A stretch of DNA of 64,000 nt from Pseudomonas fragi (GTDB lineage Bacteria > Pseudomonadota > Gammaproteobacteria > Pseudomonadales > Pseudomonadaceae), in the NCBI RefSeq assembly GCF_002269505.1, contig NZ_NQKQ01000005.1, forward strand, positions 150,076 to 214,075. The letters are read 5' to 3'. This document shows, one piece after another, positions 28,159 through 37,500 of the stretch; position 1 is the stretch's first letter; every line of letters begins with the position of its first letter. The translations under genes and the position numbers were made by a program. The notes under the pieces are model-generated. The model had not been told where the DNA came from. It saw only the letters and a program-made list of their open reading frames with translations, and ran no database searches.

Positions 28159-28653
28159 CTAGAAAGACGCATGGGGCGGGCTGATGCTGAAGTCGCCGCA
28201 CATCTCCATGCTGTTGCCGTTGTGGTCCAGCCCTTCCATGGTGAATAGCCGGGCGCTGTAGCAGCTCTCGACCACGCTCAGGTGCAGGCTGCCGACATCG
28301 GCCTGGTTCAAGTGATAAACCTGGCGCCCGTCGATTTCAACGCACTCGATGTAGGACATGGATAGGATGGGGCCGTGCTCGTCTTTTTTGTACAGGTAGA
28401 TGCCCGACTGGATATTGATATCCAGCGTGAAGGCCACCGCACGATAAGCGGTTGAGCCAAAGTCATCGAACTCGCCGGTAATGACGATTTTCTTTTGGCT
28501 GCTGGCAAAGGTCATTTCCTGCGCGGTAAACGCGGGTCGGTCCAGCAGATCTGCCTTGAGTTCGCCCCGGGTTCTGGGATTGAAGATTTTTTGTCCTGAC
28601 TCCTTGAGCCTCAGGACATCCGGGTTCTCATATACAGGATGATGAAGTGCCAT
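28159..28653 (-). CDS. Hypothetical protein
   Basis: 164 residues from the ATG at 28653 (AGGAAAA upstream); an ATG 15 bases earlier is possible. There is no signal peptide or membrane segment. The sequence (KIVITGEFDDFGSTAYRAVA, SGIYLYKKDEHGPILSMSYI) looks like a single beta-rich cytoplasmic domain. I do not recognise a family. It stands alone between the chagasin operon and the REP beside lon. Confidence 0.7.
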   Translation of the reverse strand: MALHHPVYENPDVLRLKESGQKIFNPRTRGELKADLLDRPAFTAQEMTFASSQKKIVITGEFDDFGSTAYRAVAFTLDINIQSGIYLYKKDEHGPILSMSYIECVEIDGRQVYHLNQADVGSLHLSVVESCYSARLFTMEGLDHNGNSMEMCGDFSISPPHASF

Positions 28654-28801
28654 ATTCTTTTCCTGCATTATTTTTGTGGGAATTGGCTCTATTAAGGATG
28701 GGAAATGAACAATCGTCTACTGTCATAAATGACAGTAGACCTGTCTAGTTCGCGACTTACGCGGTTTTTTGGATCCAATGTTTGGGTGTTGATACAGGCA
28801 G

Positions 28802-28849
28802 CCCGACTTGCCTGTTTGCCTGCAGTGATGCGATCGCAGGCAAGTCGGG
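28802..28849. repeat. REP-like inverted repeat
   Basis: CCCGACTTGCCTG at 28802 and CAGGCAAGTCGGG at 28837 form a 13-bp perfect stem. It lies just downstream of lon and probably ends its transcript. Confidence 0.8.
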
Positions 28850-28863
28850 GCCTACAAACAGTT

Positions 28864-31293
28864 TTAAAACAGCACCTTGGCCACATCGGTAAAGCGCTTG
28901 GCGAAGTGTACGGTGATGCCTTCTTTCAGATATTCGGGCAGTTCTTCGAAATGGCCGCGGTTCGGTTCGGGCAGAATCAGTTCGTTGATTTTCTGTCTGC
29001 GTGCGGCAATTACTTTTTCGCGCACGCCGCCAATCGGCAACACATGCCCGGTCAGGGTCAATTCGCCGGTCATGGCGATGCCTTTTTTCGGCGGCTGATT
29101 GCGTGCCAGGGACAGCAGGGCACTGGCCATGGTTACGCCCGCGCTTGGGCCGTCTTTGGGCGTGGCGCCTTCAGGTACATGCAGGTGGACAAAGGCTTCA
29201 TCGAAGAACTTGGGATCGCCGCCAAACTGCTTAAGGTTGGAGCTGATATAGCTGTAGGCAATTTCAGCCGACTCTTTCATGACTTCGCCCAGTTGCCCGG
29301 TCAGCTTGAAGCCGCGATTGAGGGTGTGAATGCGGGTTGCCTCGATCGGCAACGTTGCTCCCCCCATGCTGGTCCAGGCCAGGCCGGTAATGACCCCGGT
29401 ACCGCTGATTACCTGCTCGTTACGGAACACCGGCATGCCCAGTGAGGCTTCAAGGTCTTTGGGGCCGATCTTGATCACGGCTTTGGGGTCGGCAAGCAAC
29501 TTTACCACGGCCTTGCGTACCAGTTTGCCCAGTTGTTTTTCCAGCTGGCGTACCCCGGCTTCGCGGGCATAACCGTCAATCACGGCGCGCAGGGCGCTGT
29601 CGCTGATGCTCAGTTTGTCTTTGGCCACGCCGGCTTTTTCCAGCTGCTTGGGCCACAGGTGACGCTTGGCGATCGCGACTTTCTCTTCAGTGATGTAACC
29701 CGAGAGTCGAATCACTTCCATACGGTCAAGCAACGGGCCAGGGATCGAGTCCAGGGTGTTGGCAGTACATACAAACAGCACTTTGGACAGGTCCAGGCGC
29801 AGGTCCAGGTAATGGTCGAGGAAGTCGACGTTCTGCTCAGGGTCGAGGGTTTCAAGCAAGGCCGAGGCGGGGTCGCCCTGGAAGCTCTGGCCCATCTTGT
29901 CGATCTCGTCGAGCATGATCACCGGGTTCATCACTTCAACATCTTTAAGTGCCTGCACCAGCTTGCCCGGCTGGGCGCCAATGTAGGTGCGGCGATGGCC
30001 CTTGATCTCGGCCTCGTCGCGCATGCCGCCGACGCTGAAACGGTAGAACGGACGGCCCAGGGACTCGGCAATCGACTTGCCGATACTGGTTTTACCCACA
30101 CCCGGCGGGCCGACCAGCAGCACAATTGAACCGCTGACCGAGCCTTTGTAGGCCCCCACGGCGAGGAATTCGAGGATGCGCTCTTTAATGTCATCGAGCC
30201 CCGCATGGTGAGCGTCGAGCACCTTGCGCGCGTGCTTGAGGTCAAGTTTGTCCTGCCCCAGCACGCCCCATGGCAGCGCCGAGGCCCAGTCCAGGTAATT
30301 GCGGGTGACGGCGTATTCCGGAGATCCGGTTTCCAGGATCGACAGTTTGTTGAGCTCGTCATCGATGCGCTTTTGCGCCTGGGCCGGCAGCGTTTTGCCT
30401 TCAAGGCGCTGCTTGAACTGTTCGATATCGGCGCTGCGGTCATCCTTGGTCAGTCCAAGTTCCTGCTGGATTACCTTGAGCTGCTCTTTGAGGAAGAACT
30501 CGCGCTGATGTTCGCCGATCTTGAGGTTAACTTCGGCTGAAATTTCTTTTTGCAGCCGCGCGACCTCAACCTCCTTGCGCAGCATGGGCAGGACTTTTTC
30601 CATGCGCTTGAGCATCGGCACGCAATCGAGCACCTGCTGCAGCTCGTTGCCTGTGGCCGATGTCAGGGCTGCCGCGAAATCGGTCAGCGGCGATGGATCA
30701 TTTGGGCTAAAACGATTGAGGTAGTTTTTCAGCTCTTCGCTGTACAGCGGGTTGAGTGGCAGCAACTCCTTGATCGCATTGATCAGGGCCATGCCGTAGG
30801 CCTTCACCTCATCGGTGGGCTCTTTGGGCTGCTGCGGGTATTCGACCTCAACCAGATACGGCGGGCGGTGATGCTTGAGCCACATGCTGATACGCACGCG
30901 GCTCAGGCCCTGGGCCACGAACTGCAGTTTGCCGTTTTCGCGGCTGGCGTGATGCACTTTTACCAGCGTGCCGTATTCAGGAAGGCTTTTGGTATCGAAA
31001 TGACGAGGGTCATCAGGTGGCGTGTCGACAAAAAACAGCGCCAGGGAATGATGAGGGGATTTGCTGACCAGTTCCAGGGTCTCGGCCCAAGGCTCTTCAT
31101 TGACGATGACCGGCAGTACTTGCGCCGGGAAGAACGGCCGATTGTGTATCGGGATGATGTAAACCTTGTCCGGCAAGTTCTGCTCAGGCAACGCCAATTC
31201 AGTCCCTCCAGAATGGGGTTGATGTACGGATTCGGTATGTTCTACATCGGTGTACTCGGTTGTATTGTCCGGAAACTCTTGCTGGTCGCTCAT
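28864..31293 (-). CDS. lon: ATP-dependent Lon-family protease (second Lon)
   Basis: 809 residues from the ATG at 31293. Order: LON substrate-binding N-domain (VYIIPIHNRPFFPAQVLP), AAA+ with Walker A VGPPGVGKTSIGKS, and C-terminal protease with the Ser-Lys pair (PKDGPSAGVTMAS; VREKVIAARR). The long acidic leader before the N-domain sets it apart from classical Lon and fits the second Lon of pseudomonads (AsrA-like in P. aeruginosa). It degrades misfolded and regulatory proteins. A sigma-32-like promoter lies just upstream, so it is probably heat-shock induced. Confidence 0.93.
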   Translation of the reverse strand: MSDQQEFPDNTTEYTDVEHTESVHQPHSGGTELALPEQNLPDKVYIIPIHNRPFFPAQVLPVIVNEEPWAETLELVSKSPHHSLALFFVDTPPDDPRHFDTKSLPEYGTLVKVHHASRENGKLQFVAQGLSRVRISMWLKHHRPPYLVEVEYPQQPKEPTDEVKAYGMALINAIKELLPLNPLYSEELKNYLNRFSPNDPSPLTDFAAALTSATGNELQQVLDCVPMLKRMEKVLPMLRKEVEVARLQKEISAEVNLKIGEHQREFFLKEQLKVIQQELGLTKDDRSADIEQFKQRLEGKTLPAQAQKRIDDELNKLSILETGSPEYAVTRNYLDWASALPWGVLGQDKLDLKHARKVLDAHHAGLDDIKERILEFLAVGAYKGSVSGSIVLLVGPPGVGKTSIGKSIAESLGRPFYRFSVGGMRDEAEIKGHRRTYIGAQPGKLVQALKDVEVMNPVIMLDEIDKMGQSFQGDPASALLETLDPEQNVDFLDHYLDLRLDLSKVLFVCTANTLDSIPGPLLDRMEVIRLSGYITEEKVAIAKRHLWPKQLEKAGVAKDKLSISDSALRAVIDGYAREAGVRQLEKQLGKLVRKAVVKLLADPKAVIKIGPKDLEASLGMPVFRNEQVISGTGVITGLAWTSMGGATLPIEATRIHTLNRGFKLTGQLGEVMKESAEIAYSYISSNLKQFGGDPKFFDEAFVHLHVPEGATPKDGPSAGVTMASALLSLARNQPPKKGIAMTGELTLTGHVLPIGGVREKVIAARRQKINELILPEPNRGHFEELPEYLKEGITVHFAKRFTDVAKVLF

Positions 31294-31323
31294 GGGGCAC
31301 CTGCGCAATTGGGTATGAGGATT

Positions 31324-31352
31324 AGATGGGGCGTGGTGCCAGTGGTTTCAAT
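31324..31352 (-). promoter_or_regulatory. Sigma-32 (heat-shock) promoter for lon
   Basis: On the reverse strand ATTGAAA, then 14 bases, then CCCCATCTA. The heat-shock consensus is CTTGAAA-N(11-16)-CCCCATNT, so only the first base differs. It ends about 30 bases before the lon ATG, a normal promoter distance. Confidence 0.75.
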
Positions 31353-31606
31353 GGTGAAGAGACTTTCATCCTGAATTGCCCTGGGAGGGGCGTTGTGCGG
31401 ATTATTTAGAGGCGAATTGCAAACCTTGATCGCCAATAACTTGACTGTAGACGCCCAACATTTATTAGGTGATCTTCTGTTGTGCGGACGCGGAACAGCG
31501 AAAAATAAAAAGACGGATCAGAAAGTCATTTATTTGACTTTCGTCAGGATGCAGAGGGAACGCTTATGTGGAAGTTGGCATTCACTCAACGGATTGAGGA
31601 TGCAGC

Positions 31607-33949
31607 ATGAAGCTGCGTAACAGTTTTCAGGCGCGTATCAGCCTGTTTCTTGCCTTGCTCCTGCTGCTGGTAATAGGTGCGGTGTACTTCGCCGTTAAAG
31701 CCGTAACCATTACCGTGGCCAGCGACCAGGCGCAAGAGCAGCTCAAAACCGGCACCCGGGTATTTGAGCGCTTTATGGAGTTGCGCTGGCGCCGTATCCA
31801 GTACGGCCTCAACTGGCTGACCAATGACTCGGATTTTCGTGAGGCGACGATCAATGGCAGCCCTTCGCTTATAGAGCACGCCCTGCGGGAGTTCGAGTCG
31901 AGCCTGCATGGCAGTGAGCTGTTTGTGCTGGACCTGGACGGCAATATCATTACCAGCACCCTCAAGGGCCTGCCCCCCGGGCAGGAGTTCCCTTATGCCA
32001 AGGCACTGCGGCTGGCCCGTCGCAACACGCAAACCATGGTCATCGGCATCCTTGCGGGGCGCCCCTACATGCTGGTGCAAGGGGTGGTGCTGGGGCCTTT
32101 GCCAGTAGTGCGCGTGGTCTCGGGGATGCCGATGGACGACGTGTTTGCCCATGAATTGAGCTCGCTGAGCAACCTTGAAGTGTCGTTCATGACGGTCAAG
32201 CCAGGCGAAAGCGGCATACTGAGCAGCACCCAGCCGGACTTTATGAGCGCCAGCATCGTCGAATTCGTGCAGGAGCACACACCGGGCGCGGCGATCCACT
32301 TCAGCGAATTCCACGGCCAGCGCTTTCTGGGCCAGATGCTGCAACTGGCCAACTCCGGCGACCCGGACAACGGGCAGGTAATGGCGGTGTTGCAAAGCCC
32401 GCTGGATCAGACGATGCAGGCATTCAACTCACTGGACCGCAAGTTTCTATGGATCTCCGTGGGGGCATTGCTGGCGTCATTACTCGGTGCATTGTGGCTG
32501 GCGCGGGCAGTTTCGCGCCCGGTCAGCCTGTTGGCGGAGGCAGCGCAGCGCATTGGCCGGGGCAACTATGAAACGAGGGTGGAGCTAACACGCAGGGACG
32601 AACTGGGATTTCTCGCCCGGGCGATCAACGCCATGCAAAGCGGGATTGCCGTGCGCGAGCAGCAACTGGCGCATAACGCCTTGCACGACCCGCTTACCGG
32701 CTTGCCCAACCGTGCCCTGGCCATGGAGCGCCTGGGCAGCGCGATCAGCGCAAGGCGCAGTGTGGTGTTGATTTACCTGGGGATCGAAAACTATCGTGTG
32801 ATCAATGAAGGCTTCGGCCCCGAGGGTGTGGAGCTGATCATGCGCGAATCCGCCCGCGTGATGCTCGACGCCTTGCGTGAACGGGATACGGCGGCACGCA
32901 TCACTGGCAACGAGTTCTTGTTACTGCTTGAAAGCACCCAGATCGATGTGGGTGTGGCGATGGCGGATAGGTTGTATGCATTGCTCAAGCGTCCGCTGAG
33001 CATCGATGGGCATGAGGTGGCGCTGGAGGTCTGCATGGGCATTGCGATCTACCCGCTCAATGGGCAGAGCGCCGAAGAGCTGATCAACCGCGCAGCGATT
33101 GCACGCCGCGATGCCGCCGCTTTGCCAGGTTATTTACAGGTGTACCAGCAGGATCGAGACCTGGCCCATCAACGGCAAATTCAGCTGATCAGGGACTTGC
33201 GCAGTGCCGCCAGCGAAGGCCAGTTGCAATTGTATTACCAGCCCAAAATGGATATCCGCAGTGGCCATGTGCGCCAGGCTGAAGCGCTGTTGCGCTGGCA
33301 ACACCCGGAACTGGGCATGGTCTCACCGGCGGAATTTATCCCGCTGGCTGAGCGCACTGGCAGCATGTTCCTGCTGACGGGCTGGGTCATCGAGGAAGGT
33401 ATTCGCCAGTTGGCCGAGTGGAACCGCAAGGGCCTGTATCTGCAGCTTTCGCTGAATATTTCGGCGGAGGATTTGCACGGTGAAACGCTGTTGATGACAG
33501 TCGAACGCCTACTCAAACGTTATCAGTTGTCGGCCGAGCAACTGATATTCGAAATCACCGAAAGCACGGCCATGCGCGACCCCGAACATTCGCTCAGCGT
33601 GCTCGAAAAGCTGCGTGATGGCGGCATCAGCTTGTCGGTGGATGACTTCGGCACCGGTTATTCGTCGCTGGCGCACCTTAAGCGCTTGCCGGTGCAGGAG
33701 CTGAAAATCGATCAGTCGTTTATCCGCAACCTCGACGAGACCAGCGAAGACGCGGTGATCGTGCGCTCAACCATCGAAATGAGCCACAACCTGGGGCTCA
33801 AGGTGGTGGCTGAAGGCGTGGAGTATCAACATACCCTCGAACTGCTGGAGCGTTGGCACTGTGATACGGCCCAGGGCTATCTGATCAGTCGGCCCATGGA
33901 TGCCGTGGCGTTCGAGGCCTGGACGTCGAAGTTTCGGGCTGTTGTCTGA
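31607..33949 (+). CDS. Membrane GGDEF-EAL protein, probable c-di-GMP phosphodiesterase
   Basis: 780 residues. N-terminal membrane helix (about 10-32), a periplasmic sensor region to about 280, a second helix (about 283-303), HAMP (RAVSRPVSLLAEAAQRIGRG), then GGDEF and EAL. The GGDEF signature reads TGNEF near 434, so cyclase activity is unlikely. The EAL part keeps EALLRW, NISAEDL, DDFGTGYSS and the EGVE region, as in active phosphodiesterases. GAGGATGCAGC precedes the ATG. It probably lowers c-di-GMP in response to a periplasmic signal. It is not in an operon. Confidence 0.9.
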   Translation: MKLRNSFQARISLFLALLLLLVIGAVYFAVKAVTITVASDQAQEQLKTGTRVFERFMELRWRRIQYGLNWLTNDSDFREATINGSPSLIEHALREFESSLHGSELFVLDLDGNIITSTLKGLPPGQEFPYAKALRLARRNTQTMVIGILAGRPYMLVQGVVLGPLPVVRVVSGMPMDDVFAHELSSLSNLEVSFMTVKPGESGILSSTQPDFMSASIVEFVQEHTPGAAIHFSEFHGQRFLGQMLQLANSGDPDNGQVMAVLQSPLDQTMQAFNSLDRKFLWISVGALLASLLGALWLARAVSRPVSLLAEAAQRIGRGNYETRVELTRRDELGFLARAINAMQSGIAVREQQLAHNALHDPLTGLPNRALAMERLGSAISARRSVVLIYLGIENYRVINEGFGPEGVELIMRESARVMLDALRERDTAARITGNEFLLLLESTQIDVGVAMADRLYALLKRPLSIDGHEVALEVCMGIAIYPLNGQSAEELINRAAIARRDAAALPGYLQVYQQDRDLAHQRQIQLIRDLRSAASEGQLQLYYQPKMDIRSGHVRQAEALLRWQHPELGMVSPAEFIPLAERTGSMFLLTGWVIEEGIRQLAEWNRKGLYLQLSLNISAEDLHGETLLMTVERLLKRYQLSAEQLIFEITESTAMRDPEHSLSVLEKLRDGGISLSVDDFGTGYSSLAHLKRLPVQELKIDQSFIRNLDETSEDAVIVRSTIEMSHNLGLKVVAEGVEYQHTLELLERWHCDTAQGYLISRPMDAVAFEAWTSKFRAVV

Positions 33950-33956
33950 GGCACAT

Positions 33957-33989
33957 AAACGGTGGCTATCCACAGATAGCCGCCGTTTT
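33957..33989 (+). terminator. Intrinsic terminator after the GGDEF-EAL gene
   Basis: AAACGGTGGCTATC, loop CACA, GATAGCCGCCGTTTTC. The stem core GGCTATC/GATAGCC is shared with the hairpin at 34898. Confidence 0.8.
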
Positions 33990-34048
33990 CAATGGCAGCT
34001 TAACCACTTGCTCATAGGGTTGAACCTCATTAAACCCTTACTGGTGTG

Positions 34049-34693
34049 TTAACGCCAAATGACTAGCTCGATATTTCCTTTGTCGATCATACCGTCTTGT
34101 TGATCGGCTCTGCTGTGCTGGTCCAATTGTCTGTTGAGGTCGGGGCGACTCAGGATTTCTCGGGCCAGCGATACATTCAAATCATCACCTGCACGGCCGC
34201 TCATGGGTTTGTTGGCCATCTCGCGAATACTGTTTTGCGTGATAAAGCCCGGCTTGTTTTTATCTTCGAAGGCATCCCAGTTGTTTAGCAGGCCCTTGGC
34301 AAGTTGTTTGTCGTCCATGCCTGCAGGGTGACTGGAGAGTGGCCCCTGCTCTGGAAAATTCTGCCTGTTATCGAAGTTCAAAGCTTGCATGTTGGAGGCT
34401 CCACCGAACGCCGGATTACCCATCATAGAGCTTATAAAACTCTTGAATTGTTCGAACATGTTTGACAGGAAACTGCTTTGGAAATTGTTGTTGCCATTGT
34501 TGCCATTGTTGGCATTGTTGTATTGCTCATACTGAGCGGGGGAAGGGGCGCTTCCAAACGGGATGGTGTTGTTGAACGACGGTGATTGCCCCTGATTCAG
34601 CGTCATGAACGGTAGGGGCTTTGTGTTGGTATTCCAGGCCCCGGAATTTCCACTATGCCAACTGCTATTTATTCCGTGGATAGATGATGTCAT
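34049..34693 (-). CDS. Harpin/HrpK-like type III secreted protein (orphan)
   Basis: 214 residues. The N-terminal half is Ser/Asn/Gly-rich with an NNGNNGNNN stretch, no cysteines and no signal peptide, typical of harpins. The C-terminal part (QLAKGLLNNWDAFEDKNKPG, then NVSLAREILSRPDLNRQLD and DGMIDKGNIELV) resembles the EF-hand-like repeats of HrpK/NolX translocon proteins. No secretion genes are nearby. A near-match to the HrpL promoter lies about 100 bases upstream. The call rests on composition and motif pattern; a secreted protein of another kind is possible. Confidence 0.6.
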   Translation of the reverse strand: MTSSIHGINSSWHSGNSGAWNTNTKPLPFMTLNQGQSPSFNNTIPFGSAPSPAQYEQYNNANNGNNGNNNFQSSFLSNMFEQFKSFISSMMGNPAFGGASNMQALNFDNRQNFPEQGPLSSHPAGMDDKQLAKGLLNNWDAFEDKNKPGFITQNSIREMANKPMSGRAGDDLNVSLAREILSRPDLNRQLDQHSRADQQDGMIDKGNIELVIWR

Positions 34694-34793
34694 CGGTTAT
34701 CTCCAATAGATTTCAAGGGTGTGACGCGCAATCCAGATGAGGTGCACTGACAATAAGTGCTGACTTCAAGCATCCGGCAAGGTCACTCGGTTG

Positions 34794-34822
34794 TGTGTGG
34801 CGCCGGAGCCGATTTAAGTTCA
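34794..34822 (-). promoter_or_regulatory. hrp-box-like promoter upstream of the harpin-like gene
   Basis: On the reverse strand TGAACT, exactly 16 bases, then CCACACA. The HrpL consensus is GGAACC/T-N16-CCACNNA, so one base of the first half differs and the second half is perfect. It precedes the harpin-like ATG by about 100 bases. Confidence 0.5.
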
Positions 34823-34897
34823 GTGTCTGCCAGTGAAGGCGGGTTTAAGTTATGTCACCGGTTAACTCGAAACCTTCCCTTGTTGATCTGAAGACCA

Positions 34898-34935
34898 CAA
34901 AAAAAGGCGGCTATCTCTCGATAGCCGCCTTTTTC
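34898..34935. terminator. Bidirectional intrinsic terminator after gcd
   Basis: AAAAAAAGGCGGCTATC, loop TCTC, GATAGCCGCCTTTTTC: an 11-bp GC-rich stem with A and T tracts on both sides. It lies just behind the gcd stop and upstream of the harpin-like gene. Confidence 0.9.
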
Positions 34936-34952
34936 AGTACCCGCTGTAAAGC

Positions 34953-37370
34953 TTACTCAGCGAGTTTGAACGCCATGACATAGTCACCTTTTTTAGTGCC
35001 CAGACCGCCATGACCGCCCGCCATGACCAGCACGTATTGGGTGCCGTCCTTGCCGGTGTAGGTCATTGGAGTGGTCTGGCCGCCAGCAGGCAGGCGACCT
35101 TCCCACAGTACTTTACCGTTGCTTACGTCGTAAGCACGCAGGTACTGGTCAAGGGTACCGCTCAGGAAGGCCACACCACCTGCGGTGGTGAAGGTCCCGC
35201 CCAGGCTTGGAACACCCATGGACAACGGGATCGGAACCGGCGAGCTGTCACGCACGGTACCGTTTTTGTGTTTCCAGATCACTTCGTTGTTGGTCAGGTC
35301 GACTGCAGCAACATAACCCCACGCCGGTGCCTGGCAAGGCAGGCCCAGTGGCGACAACAGTGGCTCCAGAATCACGCCGTAAGGTGCGCCTTTGTTCGGT
35401 TGAACGCCGGAGGTTTCGCCTTTGCGCGGGCCCATTGCAGCCACGTCGGCCTGCGGAACCAGCTTGGAGGTGAACGCCATGTAGCTCGGGTTCAGGAAGG
35501 CAATCTGGCGAACCGGGTCAACCGAGATGCCGCCCCAGTCGAACACGCCGAAGTTGCCTGGATAAACGATCGAACCTTGCAGCGATGGCGGGGTGTACAT
35601 GCCGTCATAACGCAGGGATTTGAAGTTGATCCGGCACAGCATCTGGTCGAATGGAGTCACGCCCCACATGTCACGCTCGGTCAGTACCGGCGGGATCATG
35701 TTCAGGTCCGAACGAGGCTGTGTCGGTGCAGTGTGGTCACCTTCTACAGCGCCGCCCGGGGCAGGGATCTCGGTGATCGGCACAATGGCTTCGCCAGTGC
35801 GACGGTCCATGACGTAGATGCTGCCTTGTTTGGTGGAAGCCAGCAGGGCCGGTTTCACGCCATCGGCGGTTTTCAGGTCCATCAGGGTTGGTTGACCACC
35901 TACGTCCATGTCCCACAGGTCATGGTGAGTAAGCGGACGGTACCAGCGGACTTTACCGGTGTTGATGTCCAGGGCGGTGATGCCAGCGGCATAACGTTCG
36001 GAATCTTCGGTACGGTCGCCGCCAAATTGGTCAGGGGTCTGGTTACCCATCGGCAGGTACAGCATGCCGAGGTCTTCGTCGACAGCGAACATCGACCACA
36101 TGTTGGGCGAGTTACGGGTGTAGGTTTCGCCTTCAGCAATCGGAGTGGTTTTCTCCGGGTTGCCGCTGTCCCAGTTCCAGACCAGCTTGCCGGTACGTAC
36201 GTCGTACGCACGGATCACGCCCGACGGCTCGTCGTTGGAAATGTTGTCGGTCACGTGGCCGCCAATCACGACCAGATCTTTGGTCACGGCAGGTGGCGAA
36301 GTGGAGTAGTAACCACCCGGTGCAAAGTTGCCGATGTTGTGACGCAGGTCTACCGCACCATTGGTACCGAAGTCTTCGCACACTTTACCGGTGTCGGCGT
36401 TCAGGGCGATCAGACGGGTGTCGGCAGTCGGCAGGAACAGGCGACGCGGGCACGAGTTGCTGGATGTGGCAGCAGCAGGCTCGGCAGCGCTTTGTTCAGT
36501 GCTGGCTTTGGCGTAGGCATTTTCGTCGTGATAAGTCACGCCGCGGCAGGTCATGTGTGCCCAGCCTTTGAAGTTTTCAGCGTTCTGAGTGCTGATCTTC
36601 GGATCGTAACGCCAGATTTCCTTGCCGGTGTCCGGGTCAAGGGCAATTACCTGGCTGTGTGGAGTACACACATACAGCATGCCGTTGACTTTCAGCGGGG
36701 TGTTCTCGGCGGTTGTTTCGCCGGGATCGCCTTCACCTGGCATGTCACCGGTGCGGAATGTCCAGGCTGGAACCAGCTTGTGGGCATTCTCAGGGGTGAT
36801 TTCTTTCAGCGGCGAGTAACGGTCACCAAAAGCGGTGCGGCCGTAGGACTGCCAGTCGCCATCGGGCATGGCCGGTGCGGCGTTGGTCATGCCGGGTACG
36901 GCATCACGATCCAGTTGGCCTTTGATTTCACCCGGGCTGGTGAATTGGCTGGCCAGTGCAGCAGCACCTGCCAGAACCACGGCAACGCTCAGTGCGCCGG
37001 TAGCCAAAGGTGCCGACTGACCGCGCAGAACCGGACGACGGAACCATGGCAGCAGCAGGACGATACCGATGGCGAACCACATGGCCAGGCGCGGCACCAG
37101 TTGCCACCAGTCCAGACCGACTTCCATCAGTGCCCATACGGTGCTGGCGAACAGCGTCAGCGCGTATAGAGCCAGTGCGGCGCGGCGACCGGCAATCAGC
37201 AGCGCGCCCGACAAGCCAAAACCGATACCGGCCAGTAGGTAGTACCACGACCCGCCCAGCGTGACCAGTTTGATACCCCCGGCCAACATGGCCAGGCCCA
37301 TTAGCAGCAGCAAGATACCGAGGAGGCTCGGTAGCAGGCGGCTTCGACTGAAAGCACCTTCAGTGCTCAT
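34953..37370 (-). CDS. gcd: Membrane-bound PQQ glucose dehydrogenase
   Basis: 805 residues from the ATG at 37370 (MSTEGAFSRSRLLPSLLGIL); longer frames lack a suitable start context. Five N-terminal membrane helices (to about residue 150) anchor an eight-bladed PQQ beta-propeller in the periplasm. Family segments include WQSYGRTAFGDRYSPLKEIT, TPLKVNGMLYVCTPHSQVIA, and GGHVTDNISNDEPSGVIRAY. It oxidises glucose to gluconolactone and feeds electrons to ubiquinone. The oprB glucose porin lies next, upstream on the same strand. Confidence 0.95.
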   Translation of the reverse strand: MSTEGAFSRSRLLPSLLGILLLLMGLAMLAGGIKLVTLGGSWYYLLAGIGFGLSGALLIAGRRAALALYALTLFASTVWALMEVGLDWWQLVPRLAMWFAIGIVLLLPWFRRPVLRGQSAPLATGALSVAVVLAGAAALASQFTSPGEIKGQLDRDAVPGMTNAAPAMPDGDWQSYGRTAFGDRYSPLKEITPENAHKLVPAWTFRTGDMPGEGDPGETTAENTPLKVNGMLYVCTPHSQVIALDPDTGKEIWRYDPKISTQNAENFKGWAHMTCRGVTYHDENAYAKASTEQSAAEPAAATSSNSCPRRLFLPTADTRLIALNADTGKVCEDFGTNGAVDLRHNIGNFAPGGYYSTSPPAVTKDLVVIGGHVTDNISNDEPSGVIRAYDVRTGKLVWNWDSGNPEKTTPIAEGETYTRNSPNMWSMFAVDEDLGMLYLPMGNQTPDQFGGDRTEDSERYAAGITALDINTGKVRWYRPLTHHDLWDMDVGGQPTLMDLKTADGVKPALLASTKQGSIYVMDRRTGEAIVPITEIPAPGGAVEGDHTAPTQPRSDLNMIPPVLTERDMWGVTPFDQMLCRINFKSLRYDGMYTPPSLQGSIVYPGNFGVFDWGGISVDPVRQIAFLNPSYMAFTSKLVPQADVAAMGPRKGETSGVQPNKGAPYGVILEPLLSPLGLPCQAPAWGYVAAVDLTNNEVIWKHKNGTVRDSSPVPIPLSMGVPSLGGTFTTAGGVAFLSGTLDQYLRAYDVSNGKVLWEGRLPAGGQTTPMTYTGKDGTQYVLVMAGGHGGLGTKKGDYVMAFKLAE

Positions 37371-37500
37371 AGTGTGGTTCTCCGTTACGTTAGAGGTGTT
37401 CCCGCGAGAGTGGGTCTTTAAGGGACGAACTGGCACGGGAGTGAATCAGCTAAATAGGTTCTTGAATGCAACCTTCAAGGTTGCCGTTGCAGTCCGTTTG

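Noticed and set aside
35010..37169. 719-codon + frame across gcd
   Set aside because: Antisense of a conserved PQQ dehydrogenase; the length results from GC-rich codon bias.
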